Below the pieces are notes generated by a model. That model worked only from the letters and a program-made list of their open reading frames with translations. It had not been told where the DNA came from and did not search any database. From NCBI RefSeq assembly GCF_014645815.1, contig NZ_BMML01000017.1, positions 62,001-126,000 on the forward strand: 64,000 bases of DNA, read 5' to 3'. Of the stretch, positions 42,334 to 50,946 are shown in pieces. Each line of letters begins with the position of its first letter. Position 1 is the first letter of the stretch. Source of the stretch: Streptomyces fuscichromogenes (GTDB lineage Bacteria > Actinomycetota > Actinomycetes > Streptomycetales > Streptomycetaceae). The position numbers and the translations under genes are program-made.

Positions 42334-43314
42334 TCAGCCGACCGTGATGGAATCCAGCTTCTCCCGCAGGTAGACGTGCGAGTCGACCGGCGGGTACGCC
42401 ACCCGGCCGACCGGCGCCGGGACCGACTCGACGGTGGTGCCCGGGGTGCACTCACCGAAGTAGACGAGGGACATCAGCTCCTCGGCGGGTGCGTCGGTGG
42501 GCGGCGGCAGCACCCGGTGCCGCCCCGACCGCCACCGATCGCCGGTCCAACGGGCCATCAGGTCACCGATGTTGATGGTGAACGCGGCGGGATCGAAGGG
42601 CGCGTCCTCCCATCCGCCCTCGTCCGTGTACACCTGCAACCCGCCCTTGCCGGCCTGCCGGTCCAGGATGGTCACCGTCCCGAAGTCGGTGTGCGGGCCG
42701 ATCCGGAACTGGCCGGGCTCCGCCTCGCCGATGACGTCCGTCCCCGGATACCAGTTGATGTTGAAGCCGTACGTCGGATGGTCCATGTGCCGGGAGAAGA
42801 AGTCGGGTTCGAGCCCGAGCGCGTACCCCAGCAGGGACAGCAGCTCCTTCTCCAGCGCGGCCATCCGCTCCAGGTACTCCTCACCGCGCGTCCGGAGTTC
42901 GGGGATCTCCGCCGGCCACACGTTGGGGGCGTACCACTCGGCGTTGACGGCCGGGTCCTCGAAGGGTTCGTCGGTCGCGAAGGTCAGCGACTCCTTGAGG
43001 TCCGGCGGGGTCTCGGTGCCCTCCGAGTAGCCGTTGGCCTCGGCCTTCGGGCCCAGCCACCCCCGTCCGCCGACCTTCACCTCGTACGCCGCCTTCACCT
43101 CGGCCGGCAGCGCGAAGAACGCGCGGGCGGCCTCCCGTACGGCGTCGCGCAGCTCGTCCTCGACCCCGTGCCCGGTGACGAGCAGGAAGCCGGCGGTCCG
43201 CAGGGCCGCGTCGACGGTCCGGGCGGTCTCCCGCCGGCCGTCCTCGTCGCCGTCGAGCCAGGGGCGCAGGTCGATGGTGGGGATACGGGGGCTGGGGCTG
43301 TTGGTGTCACTCAC
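42334..43314 (-). CDS. 2-oxoglutarate/Fe(II) oxygenase of the isopenicillin N synthase family
   Basis: A 326-residue enzyme. The DIOX_N part opens with IPTIDLRPWLDGDED and FLLVTGHGVEDEL. The jelly-roll core carries the iron ligands His208, Asp210 (GPHTDFGTVT) and His266 (SGRHRVLPPP). The family hydroxylates or desaturates small substrates and includes fungal thymine 7-hydroxylase. The GTG at 43314 lies inside the cytosine-deaminase-like gene's 3' end (8-bp overlap), so the two are translated together; this suggests a pyrimidine substrate, by inference. Confidence 0.87.
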   Translation of the reverse strand: MSDTNSPSPRIPTIDLRPWLDGDEDGRRETARTVDAALRTAGFLLVTGHGVEDELRDAVREAARAFFALPAEVKAAYEVKVGGRGWLGPKAEANGYSEGTETPPDLKESLTFATDEPFEDPAVNAEWYAPNVWPAEIPELRTRGEEYLERMAALEKELLSLLGYALGLEPDFFSRHMDHPTYGFNINWYPGTDVIGEAEPGQFRIGPHTDFGTVTILDRQAGKGGLQVYTDEGGWEDAPFDPAAFTINIGDLMARWTGDRWRSGRHRVLPPPTDAPAEELMSLVYFGECTPGTTVESVPAPVGRVAYPPVDSHVYLREKLDSITVG

Positions 43315-43756
43315 CGATGTCCTCGTTCCACAGGGCCGGGTTGCCGTTGATGAAGTCGTGCATCATGGCGACGCACTCGGGGTCGTCCAGCAGGACGATC
43401 TCCACGCCGTGCTCGGCGAGCCAGTCGTGGCCGCCGTGGAAGGTGGCCGCCTCGCCGATCACGACCCGGGAGATGCCGAACTGGCGGACCAGGCCGGAGC
43501 AGTACCAGCACGGTGACAGGGTGGTCACCATGGTGGTGCCCCGGTACGTACGCTGCCGTCCCGCCGCCCGGAAGGCGGCCGTCTCCGCGTGCATGGAGGG
43601 GTCGTCGTCCTGCACGCGCCGGTTGTGCCCGCGGCCGAGCAGCGCGCCGTCGGCGCCGTAGAGCGCGGCGCCGATCGGGATGCCCCCCTCGGCGAGCCCG
43701 CTGCGGGCCTCGGCGACGGCGGTGGCGAGCCAGGTGTGGGCTTGCGACTGATCCAT
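43307..43756 (-). CDS. Cytosine-deaminase-like zinc enzyme
   Basis: A 149-residue CDA-fold deaminase. His56 and Glu58 (PSMHAETAAFRAAGR) and Cys83/Cys86 (TTLSPCWYCSG) form the zinc site; the TTLSPC text and short length resemble the yeast-type cytosine deaminase. It would convert cytosine or a 5-substituted analogue to the uracil form. AGGAG lies nine bases before the ATG. It is divergent from a PucR regulator and near an NCS1 base permease, which supports a nucleobase substrate. Confidence 0.85.
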   Translation of the reverse strand: MDQSQAHTWLATAVAEARSGLAEGGIPIGAALYGADGALLGRGHNRRVQDDDPSMHAETAAFRAAGRQRTYRGTTMVTTLSPCWYCSGLVRQFGISRVVIGEAATFHGGHDWLAEHGVEIVLLDDPECVAMMHDFINGNPALWNEDIGE

Positions 43757-43867
43757 GTCTTCACTCTCCTGTGGCCGAAACACGAGGGCAACGTGCGGAA
43801 AGTACCCTCCGGGCAACCCCCGGCCGGACGAAATGTCAGCGGCCGGGCCCGTCCCCTGGAGGTCGCC

Positions 43868-45205
43868 GTGCCCGCACTCACCCTCCGCGAAGTCCTCGCC
43901 CTCGACCCCGTGCGGGCGGCCCGCCCCGAACTGCTCGCCGGGGAGGGCGCCCTGGACCGCCCCGTGCGCTGGGTGCACTCCAGCGAGGTCTACGAGGGCG
44001 CCAACTTCCTCGACGGCGGCGAACTGCTCCTCACCAACGGCTTCGGCCTGACCGACGCCGCCGACGAGGTCCGCCGCCGGTACGTACGGGAGCTGGCGGC
44101 GCGCGGTGCGGCCGGGCTCGCGGTGGAGGTCGGGCGGGCCCTGCCCAGCATGCCGCCGGAGGTGACCGACGAGGCCCGCCGCCTCGGCCTGCCGCTGCTC
44201 GCCCTGCACCGGGTGGTGCCCTTCGTGCGGATCGCCGAGGCCGCCAACCGGGCGATCGTGGCCCGGGGTCTGTCCGGCCGCCGTACGCTCGTCCGGCCCT
44301 GGGGCGACGACCACGCGGCGGCGCTGCTCGCCGACCTGGCCGACGGGCAGGCCCTCAACCAGCCCGAGGTGGAGGCGCGGGCCGCGCTCGCCGGGTTCCA
44401 CCCCGGTCCCGGCGCCCGGCTCCTCGGCGTCTCGCTGCACGGCAGCCGGGGCGTGGGCGCGGTGGACCGGGCGGTACGGGTGCTGGGCGGGGCCGGGGTG
44501 CTGCGGTCCGCGTTCCCGGGGGACGTCCTGGCGCTGCTGGCGGTGCCGGCCGCCGTCCCCGGCGATCCCGTACGCGCCGTGCAGGAGGCGTTCCGGGGCG
44601 CCGCGGAGCCGGGGGCCACGGTCGCCGTCGGCCATGCGGTCGGCCCCGGCGGCTGGCTGCACTGGAGCGAGACGCTGCGGGCGGCCCGGACCACCCTCGA
44701 ACTCGCGCTGACCGTGCCGCCCGCCGAACCGGCGCTGCCCGAGGGCCCGTCGGTGACCTCGGCCCGCGCCCTCGCCCTGGAGCGGGAGCTGACCCGGGGC
44801 GGGGTGGCCGCCAACCGGGAACGCCTCGCCGCGCTCGTCCAGCACACCCTCGGCCCGCTGCTGGCCTGGGAGGCCGCCCACCCCAGCGACCTGGTCCGCA
44901 CCCTGGAGGTGCACCTGCGGCACGGCTGCTCCCCGACCCGTACGGCCGCCCTGCTGCACATCGGCCGCCAGTCCCTCTACCAGCGCCTGGAACGCATCGA
45001 GTCCCTTCTCGGTCTGGAGATCGGCGACCCGGACCTGCTGGGCGAACTCCTGACGGCGGCCTGCGCGCACCGGGTGGTACGGCAGCGCCCTGAAGGGGCG
45101 CGGGGCCCCGTCCGGTCTGCGGCTGCCGCCGCGTGCGCGCGACCAGCCACGACGGCGCGGCAGCCGGCGGACGACATGTCGGGGCACTTCCCGCGGAGCG
45201 CCTAG
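43868..45205 (+). CDS. PucR-family regulator
   Basis: A 445-residue regulator. The N-terminal PucR domain starts LTLREVLALDPVRAARPELL and includes VRWVHSSEVYEGANFLDGGELLL. The C-terminal HTH_30 domain is LVRTLEVHLRHGCSPTRTAA and HIGRQSLYQRLERIESLLG. PucR proteins control purine or related catabolism; divergence from the deaminase and oxygenase genes suggests it controls them. The GTG at 43868 has GGAGG five bases upstream. The last 40-odd residues are Arg/Ala text derived from the dispersed hairpin repeat, so the original end was probably near 45090. Confidence 0.88.
   Translation: MPALTLREVLALDPVRAARPELLAGEGALDRPVRWVHSSEVYEGANFLDGGELLLTNGFGLTDAADEVRRRYVRELAARGAAGLAVEVGRALPSMPPEVTDEARRLGLPLLALHRVVPFVRIAEAANRAIVARGLSGRRTLVRPWGDDHAAALLADLADGQALNQPEVEARAALAGFHPGPGARLLGVSLHGSRGVGAVDRAVRVLGGAGVLRSAFPGDVLALLAVPAAVPGDPVRAVQEAFRGAAEPGATVAVGHAVGPGGWLHWSETLRAARTTLELALTVPPAEPALPEGPSVTSARALALERELTRGGVAANRERLAALVQHTLGPLLAWEAAHPSDLVRTLEVHLRHGCSPTRTAALLHIGRQSLYQRLERIESLLGLEIGDPDLLGELLTAACAHRVVRQRPEGARGPVRSAAAAACARPATTARQPADDMSGHFPRSA
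45093..45180. repeat. Copy of the dispersed hairpin repeat, inside the pucR 3' end
   Basis: AAGGGGCGCGGGG is followed, after about 27 inserted bases, by GTGCGCGACCAGCCACGACG. These two blocks match the copies at 4139-4200 (reverse) and 53545-53585. The copy is read as the C-terminal tail of PucR. Confidence 0.6.
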
Positions 45206-45336
45206 GCGCCCCCACCGCCTCGCCCCCACCGCCTCGCCCGGACGGCCCGCACCTGGTCGGCGGCAGCGCGTGCGCGTACCGCGGGCCGCACGCAGGCTGG
45301 GAGGGTGGGCGACGGGAGCAGCGGCGAGGGCGATCG

Positions 45337-46335
45337 ATGATCGTGACGGTGGTGTCGGTGCCGGACGGGGGCATGACGACGGTCTCCGTGCCGGAGGCAC
45401 GTCGACGGCTCGGCACCGACCCCTTTCTCTTCCTCCGCGTCGAACTGCCGGAGCAGGAGAGGGAGCGGGAGCGGGAGGGGGAGGAGCCCGAGGAGGAGTC
45501 GGTGGTGCGGCTGCTCGGGCTGGCGGACGAGGAGCTGGAGTGGTTCGGCAGGCGCGGGGAGTCCGCGCGGGCCGAGTTCCTGGGGGAGGTCGCCGGGTTC
45601 GTCGTCCCGGTGGTCCATGACCGTGCCGTCGCCCATGTGCACGTCCTGGCCGGCGAGCGTTTCCTGGTGGTCGTCCACTGGGGCCCGGCCACCCTGGCGG
45701 CGGACATCACCGAGCAGCTGCGGCGGGAGCGGCCGCGCGACGCCGTGGCCACGCTGTTCCTGCTGCTCCAGGAGTCGCTGGCGACGTTCCGCCGGGCCTC
45801 GGTGCGGGCGCTGCTCGCGGTGGAGGAGCTGGAGGACGACATGTTCGAGGGGCGGCGGCCCGAGCAGATCTATCTGCTGTCCCAGCAGCGCCGTTGGTCC
45901 GCCCTTCTGCACCACGCGCTGCTGCCCTACCTCCAGGCGGTCGAGGAGGTGGTCACCCGCAGGATGATGAGCCCCGACTTCCCGGCGGAGCGGCAGCGGC
46001 TCGCCCAGGAGTTCCAGCGGACGGCGCGGCTGGTCCTCGCGGACATCGAGTCCCTCCAGGACGCCGCCCGCCGGGCCTTCGCCAGCTACGGCTCACTGGT
46101 CGCGGGCGAGCAGAACGGGGTGATCAACCGGTTGGCGATCGTGTCAGTGATCTTCCTGCCGCTGTCGTTCCTGACCGGTTTCTTCGGTATGAACTTCACC
46201 TTCCTGACCAACCGGCTGGAGACCCGGGACGAGTTCTGGCTGCTCGCCGTGGGTCTCCAACTGGTCGCCGTGATCGCCTCGCTGTTCCTCCTGCACCGCA
46301 GCCGCATCTGGCGGCGGCTGCGGGACGACGACTAG
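45337..46335 (+). CDS. CorA-family magnesium/divalent cation channel
   Basis: A 332-residue protein. The N-terminal cytoplasmic domain includes an acidic EREREREGEEPEEES stretch. Long helices follow (AVEELEDDMFEGRRPEQIYL...). Two C-terminal membrane helices flank the signature FFGMNFTFL, where GMN is the selectivity motif. The C-terminus is basic (RSRIWRRLRDDD), as in CorA. The ATG at 45337 has GGCGAGGGCG upstream. It is not obviously linked in function to the base-salvage genes beside it. Confidence 0.9.
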   Translation: MIVTVVSVPDGGMTTVSVPEARRRLGTDPFLFLRVELPEQEREREREGEEPEEESVVRLLGLADEELEWFGRRGESARAEFLGEVAGFVVPVVHDRAVAHVHVLAGERFLVVVHWGPATLAADITEQLRRERPRDAVATLFLLLQESLATFRRASVRALLAVEELEDDMFEGRRPEQIYLLSQQRRWSALLHHALLPYLQAVEEVVTRRMMSPDFPAERQRLAQEFQRTARLVLADIESLQDAARRAFASYGSLVAGEQNGVINRLAIVSVIFLPLSFLTGFFGMNFTFLTNRLETRDEFWLLAVGLQLVAVIASLFLLHRSRIWRRLRDDD

Positions 46336-46360
46336 GCCGGGCGGGACCGGCAGGAGCGGG

Positions 46361-47764
46361 TCACGGTGTGGGCCGGAGCGTGCTTCGGGTCCGCAGGGCC
46401 GCGTAGAGCAGGGCGCTCACCGCGAAGCCGACCAGCGGGGTGATGTCGCCGAAGGCGGGGTGGTGCTTCGGCACCCAGCCCACGTAGTCCTCCTGGTTGG
46501 AGAAGAGCGGTACGGAGACCGCGACGCCGATCAGCAGGGCGGCGAGACCGGGCCAGTTGGTGAAGGAGCGGTCGGCCAGGCGGGCGGAGAGTTCCTCGTC
46601 CGTCGCCGTACGGCGCTGGAGCCGGCGCTCCACCAGGACGACTCCCAGCCAGGGCGCCACCCAGTAGGCGATGACCAGCAGGAACGCCTCGTAGGCCGCG
46701 CCCGCGTCGTCCAGCGAGGCCCAGGCCGCGGCCGTACCGACGATGCCCGACACCACGACCAGGGCGCTGCGGCTCAGCCAGGTGGGGAGCTTCAGGCCGA
46801 AGGAGGCGATGGAGATGGCGCCGGAGTACACGTTGAGGGCGTTCGCCGAGACCCCGCCGAGCATGATGGCGAGCAGCACGAGGTCGCCGAGCCAGCCGGG
46901 GAGATGGCCGGTGAAGGCGGCCGTCGGGGTGGCGTCCTTCGGGGCGATGATGGTGGCCGAGGCCGCGCCGATGACCGCGACGATCGAGACCGACACGAAC
47001 AGGCCGACGGCCGGCCACAGCACGGTCTTCACCTTGTTCGCGGTGCGCGGCAGGTAGCGGGAGTAGTCGGTGGCGTACGGGTTCCAGCCGGCCGCGTAGC
47101 CCCAGGCCGCGCTGAACGCGAGCAGGAAGCCGCCGACGCCGCCGCCCGAGCCGCCCCCGCCGAGGTCCGCGTCCTTGAAGGTCCACACGCCGGCCAGCAG
47201 GAAGACCACCGCGAGCGCCGGGAACGCGTACTTCTCGAAGGTGTGCACGAAGTTGTGGCCGATGAAGCCGATCAGGATCTCGGCGACCACGACGAGGAGG
47301 AGAGAGGGCAGCGGGCGCAGGCCGGTCAGCGTGTTCAGGGCGAAGGCCGCGCTGACGCTGTTCACCGCGAACCAGCCGACGCCCGCGAGCAGGCCGTTGG
47401 CGGCGGAGGGCAGGATGTTGCCCAGGAAGCCGAAGGAGAAGCGGCCGATCACCATCTGCGGGACGCCGAACCGCGGCCCGTCCAGCGAGAGCACGCCCTG
47501 GGTGACCGCGCCGATCGCGGTGCCCAGCAGGATCGCGGCGGTCGCCGTCCAGAAGTCCAGGCCGAAGAAGAGGACCGCGATCACGCCGATGTAGACGGTC
47601 GCGAACTCGATGTTGGGGGACGCCCAGGTCCACAGCAACTGGAGCGGGCTGCCGTGGCGTTCGGCCTCGGGGATCGGTTCCGAGCCCGCCGCCTCCACGG
47701 CGATGACCCGGTCGCCGTACTCGGGCGCGATACTGGTGGTGGAACCGGCGGGAGCAGTCGTCAT
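46361..47764 (-). CDS. NCS1-family cytosine/purine permease
   Basis: A 467-residue transporter with about 12 hydrophobic helices. LWTWASPNIEFATVYIGVIA, LDGPRFGVPQMVIGRFSFGF and AAWGYAAGWNPYATDYSRYL are the substrate-site segments of CodB/Fcy-type permeases. It probably brings cytosine, a purine or allantoin-like base into the cell with a cation, feeding the deaminase 2.6 kb away. Confidence 0.9.
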   Translation of the reverse strand: MTTAPAGSTTSIAPEYGDRVIAVEAAGSEPIPEAERHGSPLQLLWTWASPNIEFATVYIGVIAVLFFGLDFWTATAAILLGTAIGAVTQGVLSLDGPRFGVPQMVIGRFSFGFLGNILPSAANGLLAGVGWFAVNSVSAAFALNTLTGLRPLPSLLLVVVAEILIGFIGHNFVHTFEKYAFPALAVVFLLAGVWTFKDADLGGGGSGGGVGGFLLAFSAAWGYAAGWNPYATDYSRYLPRTANKVKTVLWPAVGLFVSVSIVAVIGAASATIIAPKDATPTAAFTGHLPGWLGDLVLLAIMLGGVSANALNVYSGAISIASFGLKLPTWLSRSALVVVSGIVGTAAAWASLDDAGAAYEAFLLVIAYWVAPWLGVVLVERRLQRRTATDEELSARLADRSFTNWPGLAALLIGVAVSVPLFSNQEDYVGWVPKHHPAFGDITPLVGFAVSALLYAALRTRSTLRPTP

Positions 47765-47918
47765 ACGAGGTAAGTGTCGGGATCGCTCCCGGCGCGGCCC
47801 AGAGGCGCACTGTCCGCTTCGGGCGGCTCACCGGCGTACAACCTGCACGCATGCGAGGACTTCCGGGGGCGCGGTGCCCCCGGAAGTTCCTCGGAACCCG
47901 CCTGTCGAGCGGCCCGGG

Positions 47919-48161
47919 TCAGCCGTTGGTGCAGGAGTTGGCGCCCGTCGGGTTCAGCAGGCCGATGATGTTGACCGTGTTGCCGCACACGTTGATCGGG
48001 ATGTTGATCGGGATCTGGACGACGTTACCGGACAGCAGCCCCGGGCTGCCGACCGCGAAGCCGTTGGCCTCGGCGCCGTTGTCGGCGTGGGCGGCGGTGG
48101 TGCCGGCGAGGGCGAGGGTGGCGGCGAGTGCGCCGGTGACGGCGAGGGAGCGGATGCGCAT
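47919..48161 (-). CDS. Short chaplin
   Basis: An 80-residue secreted surface-active protein. The signal peptide ends at AHA (residue about 26). A single chaplin domain follows: GFAVGSPGLLSGNVVQIPIN, then INVCGNTVNIIGLLNPTGANSC, with Cys59 and Cys77 ready to form a disulfide. Short chaplins assemble into amyloid-like layers on aerial hyphae. GGAGG lies five bases before the ATG at 48161; the frame could start at 48173, but without a ribosome site. Confidence 0.93.
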   Translation of the reverse strand: MRIRSLAVTGALAATLALAGTTAAHADNGAEANGFAVGSPGLLSGNVVQIPINIPINVCGNTVNIIGLLNPTGANSCTNG

Positions 48162-48289
48162 GACGGCCTCCAAGGTGTCGGGATGTCAGAACGCGTCCAT
48201 CACAACCGCCCGCCACCGGACCCGCATGCGCTGCTGGGCCGATCGGCGCAACCGGCCCCGGACCGCGGGACCGTACGCCGGTGTGCGCG

Positions 48290-48940
48290 TCAGGCCGCGA
48301 GGCGGTCGGCCAGCTCCTTCGCCTTGACGGCCGCGTCCTGGAGGGCGCGGTCCCGGGAGGCCTCGTAGAGCGGCACGAGCTCGGCCATCGCCGGGTTCTG
48401 CGGGGCCATGGTCAGCTCCGGCACGATGAAGTCGACGGTCAGGCCGAGGCCGTCGGCGAGGAGCGCGGTCAGGTAGTTCTGGACGTACTCGAACGGCTCC
48501 CGCGGGGTGCCCGGCGCGTACGAGCCGCCGCGGCTGGCGACGACGGTGACCGGGGTGCCCTTGGCGGACGGCGTCTCGCCCATGGTGCGGCCGAACAGGA
48601 CCACGTTGTCCAGCCACGCCTTGAGCGTCGAGGGGATCGTGAAGTTGTACATCGGGGCGCCTATCAGCACCGCGTCCGCCTGCTCCAGTTCCTCGATCAG
48701 CCGCACGCGGGCCGCGAAGGCCTCCGCCTGCTCGGGGCTGTGGGTGGCGGGGTCGGCGAAACCGGCGGTGTGGGCGGCCAGGTTCAGGTGCGGCACCGGA
48801 TCCGCCGCCAGGTCTCGGTAGATCACCGTGCCGTCGGGGTGCTGTGCCAGCCAGGCCGCGCGGAAGGCCTCGGTGACGGCGCGGGAGGAGGAGGCCTCGC
48901 CGGGGAGAAGGGACGAGTCGATGTGGAGCAGGGTGGCCAT
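48290..48940 (-). CDS. azoR: FMN-dependent NADH-azoreductase / quinone reductase
   Basis: A 216-residue flavodoxin-like enzyme. MATLLHIDSSLLPGEASSSR is the FMN phosphate loop, APMYNFTIPSTLKAWLD and VVASRGGSYAPGTP complete the flavin site. It reduces quinones and azo compounds by two electrons. GGAG lies eight bases before the ATG. It is divergent from an HxlR regulator, the classic arrangement for thiol- or quinone-stress control. Confidence 0.92.
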   Translation of the reverse strand: MATLLHIDSSLLPGEASSSRAVTEAFRAAWLAQHPDGTVIYRDLAADPVPHLNLAAHTAGFADPATHSPEQAEAFAARVRLIEELEQADAVLIGAPMYNFTIPSTLKAWLDNVVLFGRTMGETPSAKGTPVTVVASRGGSYAPGTPREPFEYVQNYLTALLADGLGLTVDFIVPELTMAPQNPAMAELVPLYEASRDRALQDAAVKAKELADRLAA

Positions 48941-49068
48941 GGGATGTCTCCGGATGCACGGGCCCTGGGGGAGGGCGGCAGGGGCTAAGAATTCGTACTC
49001 AGCTATAGATAGCACAGGTGCTTACTTTTTTTCAGCCCCTCTCGGGGCGGGGCCTGTACCCTGATGCC

Positions 49069-49419
49069 ATGGCGGTGGAGCAAGCCCGTGACCCGGAGGC
49101 GTGCAAAGGTGTCGACGTCGGCATCACGCGCGTCTTCCAAGTGCTCGGCAAGCGCTGGAACGGCCCGATCCTGTCCGTCCTGATGGACCGCCCCACCCAC
49201 TTCGCCGACCTGCGCCGCGCCATCCCGGGCATCAGCGAACGCATGCTGTCCGACCGCCTTGTCGAACTGGGCGCCGCGGGGCTCGTGGTGCGCGAGGTCG
49301 ACGAGGGGCCGCCGCTGCGGGTCTCCTACCGGCTGACGGCGGCGGGGGCCGCGCTGGAGCCGTCGCTGAAGACGCTCGGGGAGTGGGCGCGGGAACACCT
49401 GCCGGAGTCGGCCTGCTGA
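49069..49419 (+). CDS. HxlR-family transcriptional regulator
   Basis: A 116-residue winged-HTH protein. VFQVLGKRWNGPILSVLMDR and RRAIPGISERMLSDRLVELGAAGLVVR are the HxlR signature. A single Cys12 in DPEACKG sits where redox-sensing Cys occurs in related regulators, and a second Cys is the last residue. It probably represses azoR through the AT-rich 129-bp gap between them (CAGCTATAGATAGCACAG). Confidence 0.92.
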   Translation: MAVEQARDPEACKGVDVGITRVFQVLGKRWNGPILSVLMDRPTHFADLRRAIPGISERMLSDRLVELGAAGLVVREVDEGPPLRVSYRLTAAGAALEPSLKTLGEWAREHLPESAC

Positions 49420-49466
49420 CCGCCGCGCCCGGCGGAGCCGCACCTCGACACCGCCCCGCGCCCCTG

Positions 49467-49488
49467 CCGGCCCGGTGAAGCGGGCCGG
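49467..49488. terminator. Terminator hairpin between convergent genes
   Basis: The perfect 8-bp stem CCGGCCCG / CGGGCCGG has a six-base loop and ends next to the lipase-like gene's stop codon. Confidence 0.65.
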
Positions 49489-50709
49489 TCAGTCGGGGAG
49501 CCGGTCCAGGATCCAGCCGCCGAGTTCCTCGGTCATCAGGGCGTGCGCCTCGTTGTCCGACGAGAGCAGGAAGTCGTCGACGTCGGACTGCTCCGGCGGC
49601 AGGTCGTAGACGTCGGCGTACAGGTCGTCCTGCTGGTTCAGGTCGCGGATGGAGACCGCGCTGACGGACGGCACGAAGCACACGCTGCGGTGCGCGGCGT
49701 CGGTGTCCTCGCCGGCCGCCGCGAGCGCGTCGGCGAGCAGGCCGAAGGACTCCAGCGTGCCGCCCGGCGCGCCGTCGAGTTCGGGGTAGCCGCTCGTGGT
49801 GATCGAGTGCGGTCCGCCGAGTACGCCGTTCACCACGGCGACCTCGGTCTTCTGGCCCTCCGCCTGGCCGAGGAAGCGGGTGCCGTCGAAGAGCGGACCG
49901 GCGCAGCTGAGCGTCTTCGCGCCGGCCCGGACGCCGTTGCCGATTCCGTCGCCGCGTCCGCTGGACACCGCGAGCAGGCGTGGCAGCCGGGGCCAGTCAC
50001 CGACCCGCTGGAGCTGCTCCTTGAACTCGGTCCGCAGCGGGCTCTCCCTGGGTGTGCCGTTCACGCCGTCCACGTGGCGCCAGAGCATCTGCTGTGCGGC
50101 CGGGCTGCTGATCTGCCGCACGAAGGTGTCGTCGTGCGGGGCGAGGTGGTGCGCGAAGGCCTGGAGGCCGATCGGGATCCAGGCACCCCGGTGCGGGCTG
50201 TCGAACGACAGATGCACGCCGACCCGGTGGTCCATGCCCTGCGTCTCCATCTTGGCCAGCGCGTAGCGGGTGACCAGTCCGCCCATGCTGAACCCGCCCA
50301 CGAGCAGCCGGGCGCCGCCCAGTTGCTCCGCGATGGTCCGCAGGACGGCGGCGATCACCGTCTCGGCGTTCCGCGGGATCGACTCGCTGCGCTCGTCGAA
50401 GCCGACGAGGACCAGGGTGCGCCCCCGGCGCCGCAGTTCGCTGACGAACGGGAGCCGGCCGTTCTCCAGCCCGTCCCAGAGCCAGTCGAAGTCGGTCGGC
50501 CCGAGGTTGAACCCGTCGGCCAGGACGACCGGCCTGCTCACGCCCTGCCGGCCCTGCCCGTAGTACACCCGGGCGGTGCCGCCCGGCAGCTGCCACTGCT
50601 CGTCGGCCGAGGGCGCCTGCGCGGTCGGCCGCGCGCCCGCCGGGGTCACCAGTCCGATGGACCCGGCGGCCCGCTTCGCCTTCTCGACCCTGCTGTCTGC
50701 CACGGTCAT
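49489..50709 (-). CDS. Lipase-like alpha/beta-hydrolase
   Basis: A 406-residue protein. RPVVLADGFNLGPTDFDWLW is the oxyanion region, and LLVGGFSMGGLVTRYAL holds the GxSxG nucleophile. LSFDSPHRGAWIPIGLQ is the following strand, and GGPHSITTSGYPELD probably holds the late catalytic His. No signal peptide is seen, so it is cytoplasmic or non-classically exported. The ATG at 50709 has GGAAAGG just upstream; an upstream TTG lacks a ribosome site. The substrate is unknown. Confidence 0.75.
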   Translation of the reverse strand: MTVADSRVEKAKRAAGSIGLVTPAGARPTAQAPSADEQWQLPGGTARVYYGQGRQGVSRPVVLADGFNLGPTDFDWLWDGLENGRLPFVSELRRRGRTLVLVGFDERSESIPRNAETVIAAVLRTIAEQLGGARLLVGGFSMGGLVTRYALAKMETQGMDHRVGVHLSFDSPHRGAWIPIGLQAFAHHLAPHDDTFVRQISSPAAQQMLWRHVDGVNGTPRESPLRTEFKEQLQRVGDWPRLPRLLAVSSGRGDGIGNGVRAGAKTLSCAGPLFDGTRFLGQAEGQKTEVAVVNGVLGGPHSITTSGYPELDGAPGGTLESFGLLADALAAAGEDTDAAHRSVCFVPSVSAVSIRDLNQQDDLYADVYDLPPEQSDVDDFLLSSDNEAHALMTEELGGWILDRLPD

Positions 50710-50946
50710 CCCTTTCCACACTGCCGGAAGCACTTCCGCGGAGATCTTCGGCAACTGAAACCGGCATTACGCGCTTAGGTGATGTTTTCACCAACACGCG
50801 TTAAATGGTGCGATTTGCTGCCGGGTGGCGTCCTGAAGGGCAGACCGGAGGGCAACTTCCCGCACGGGGGCGGGATTCGGTCATCCGCCGGGCGTACCGG
50901 TCCTATGCTGACCGCGTCTTCGGGGGCAAGTGGCGCGGGAGGGATC

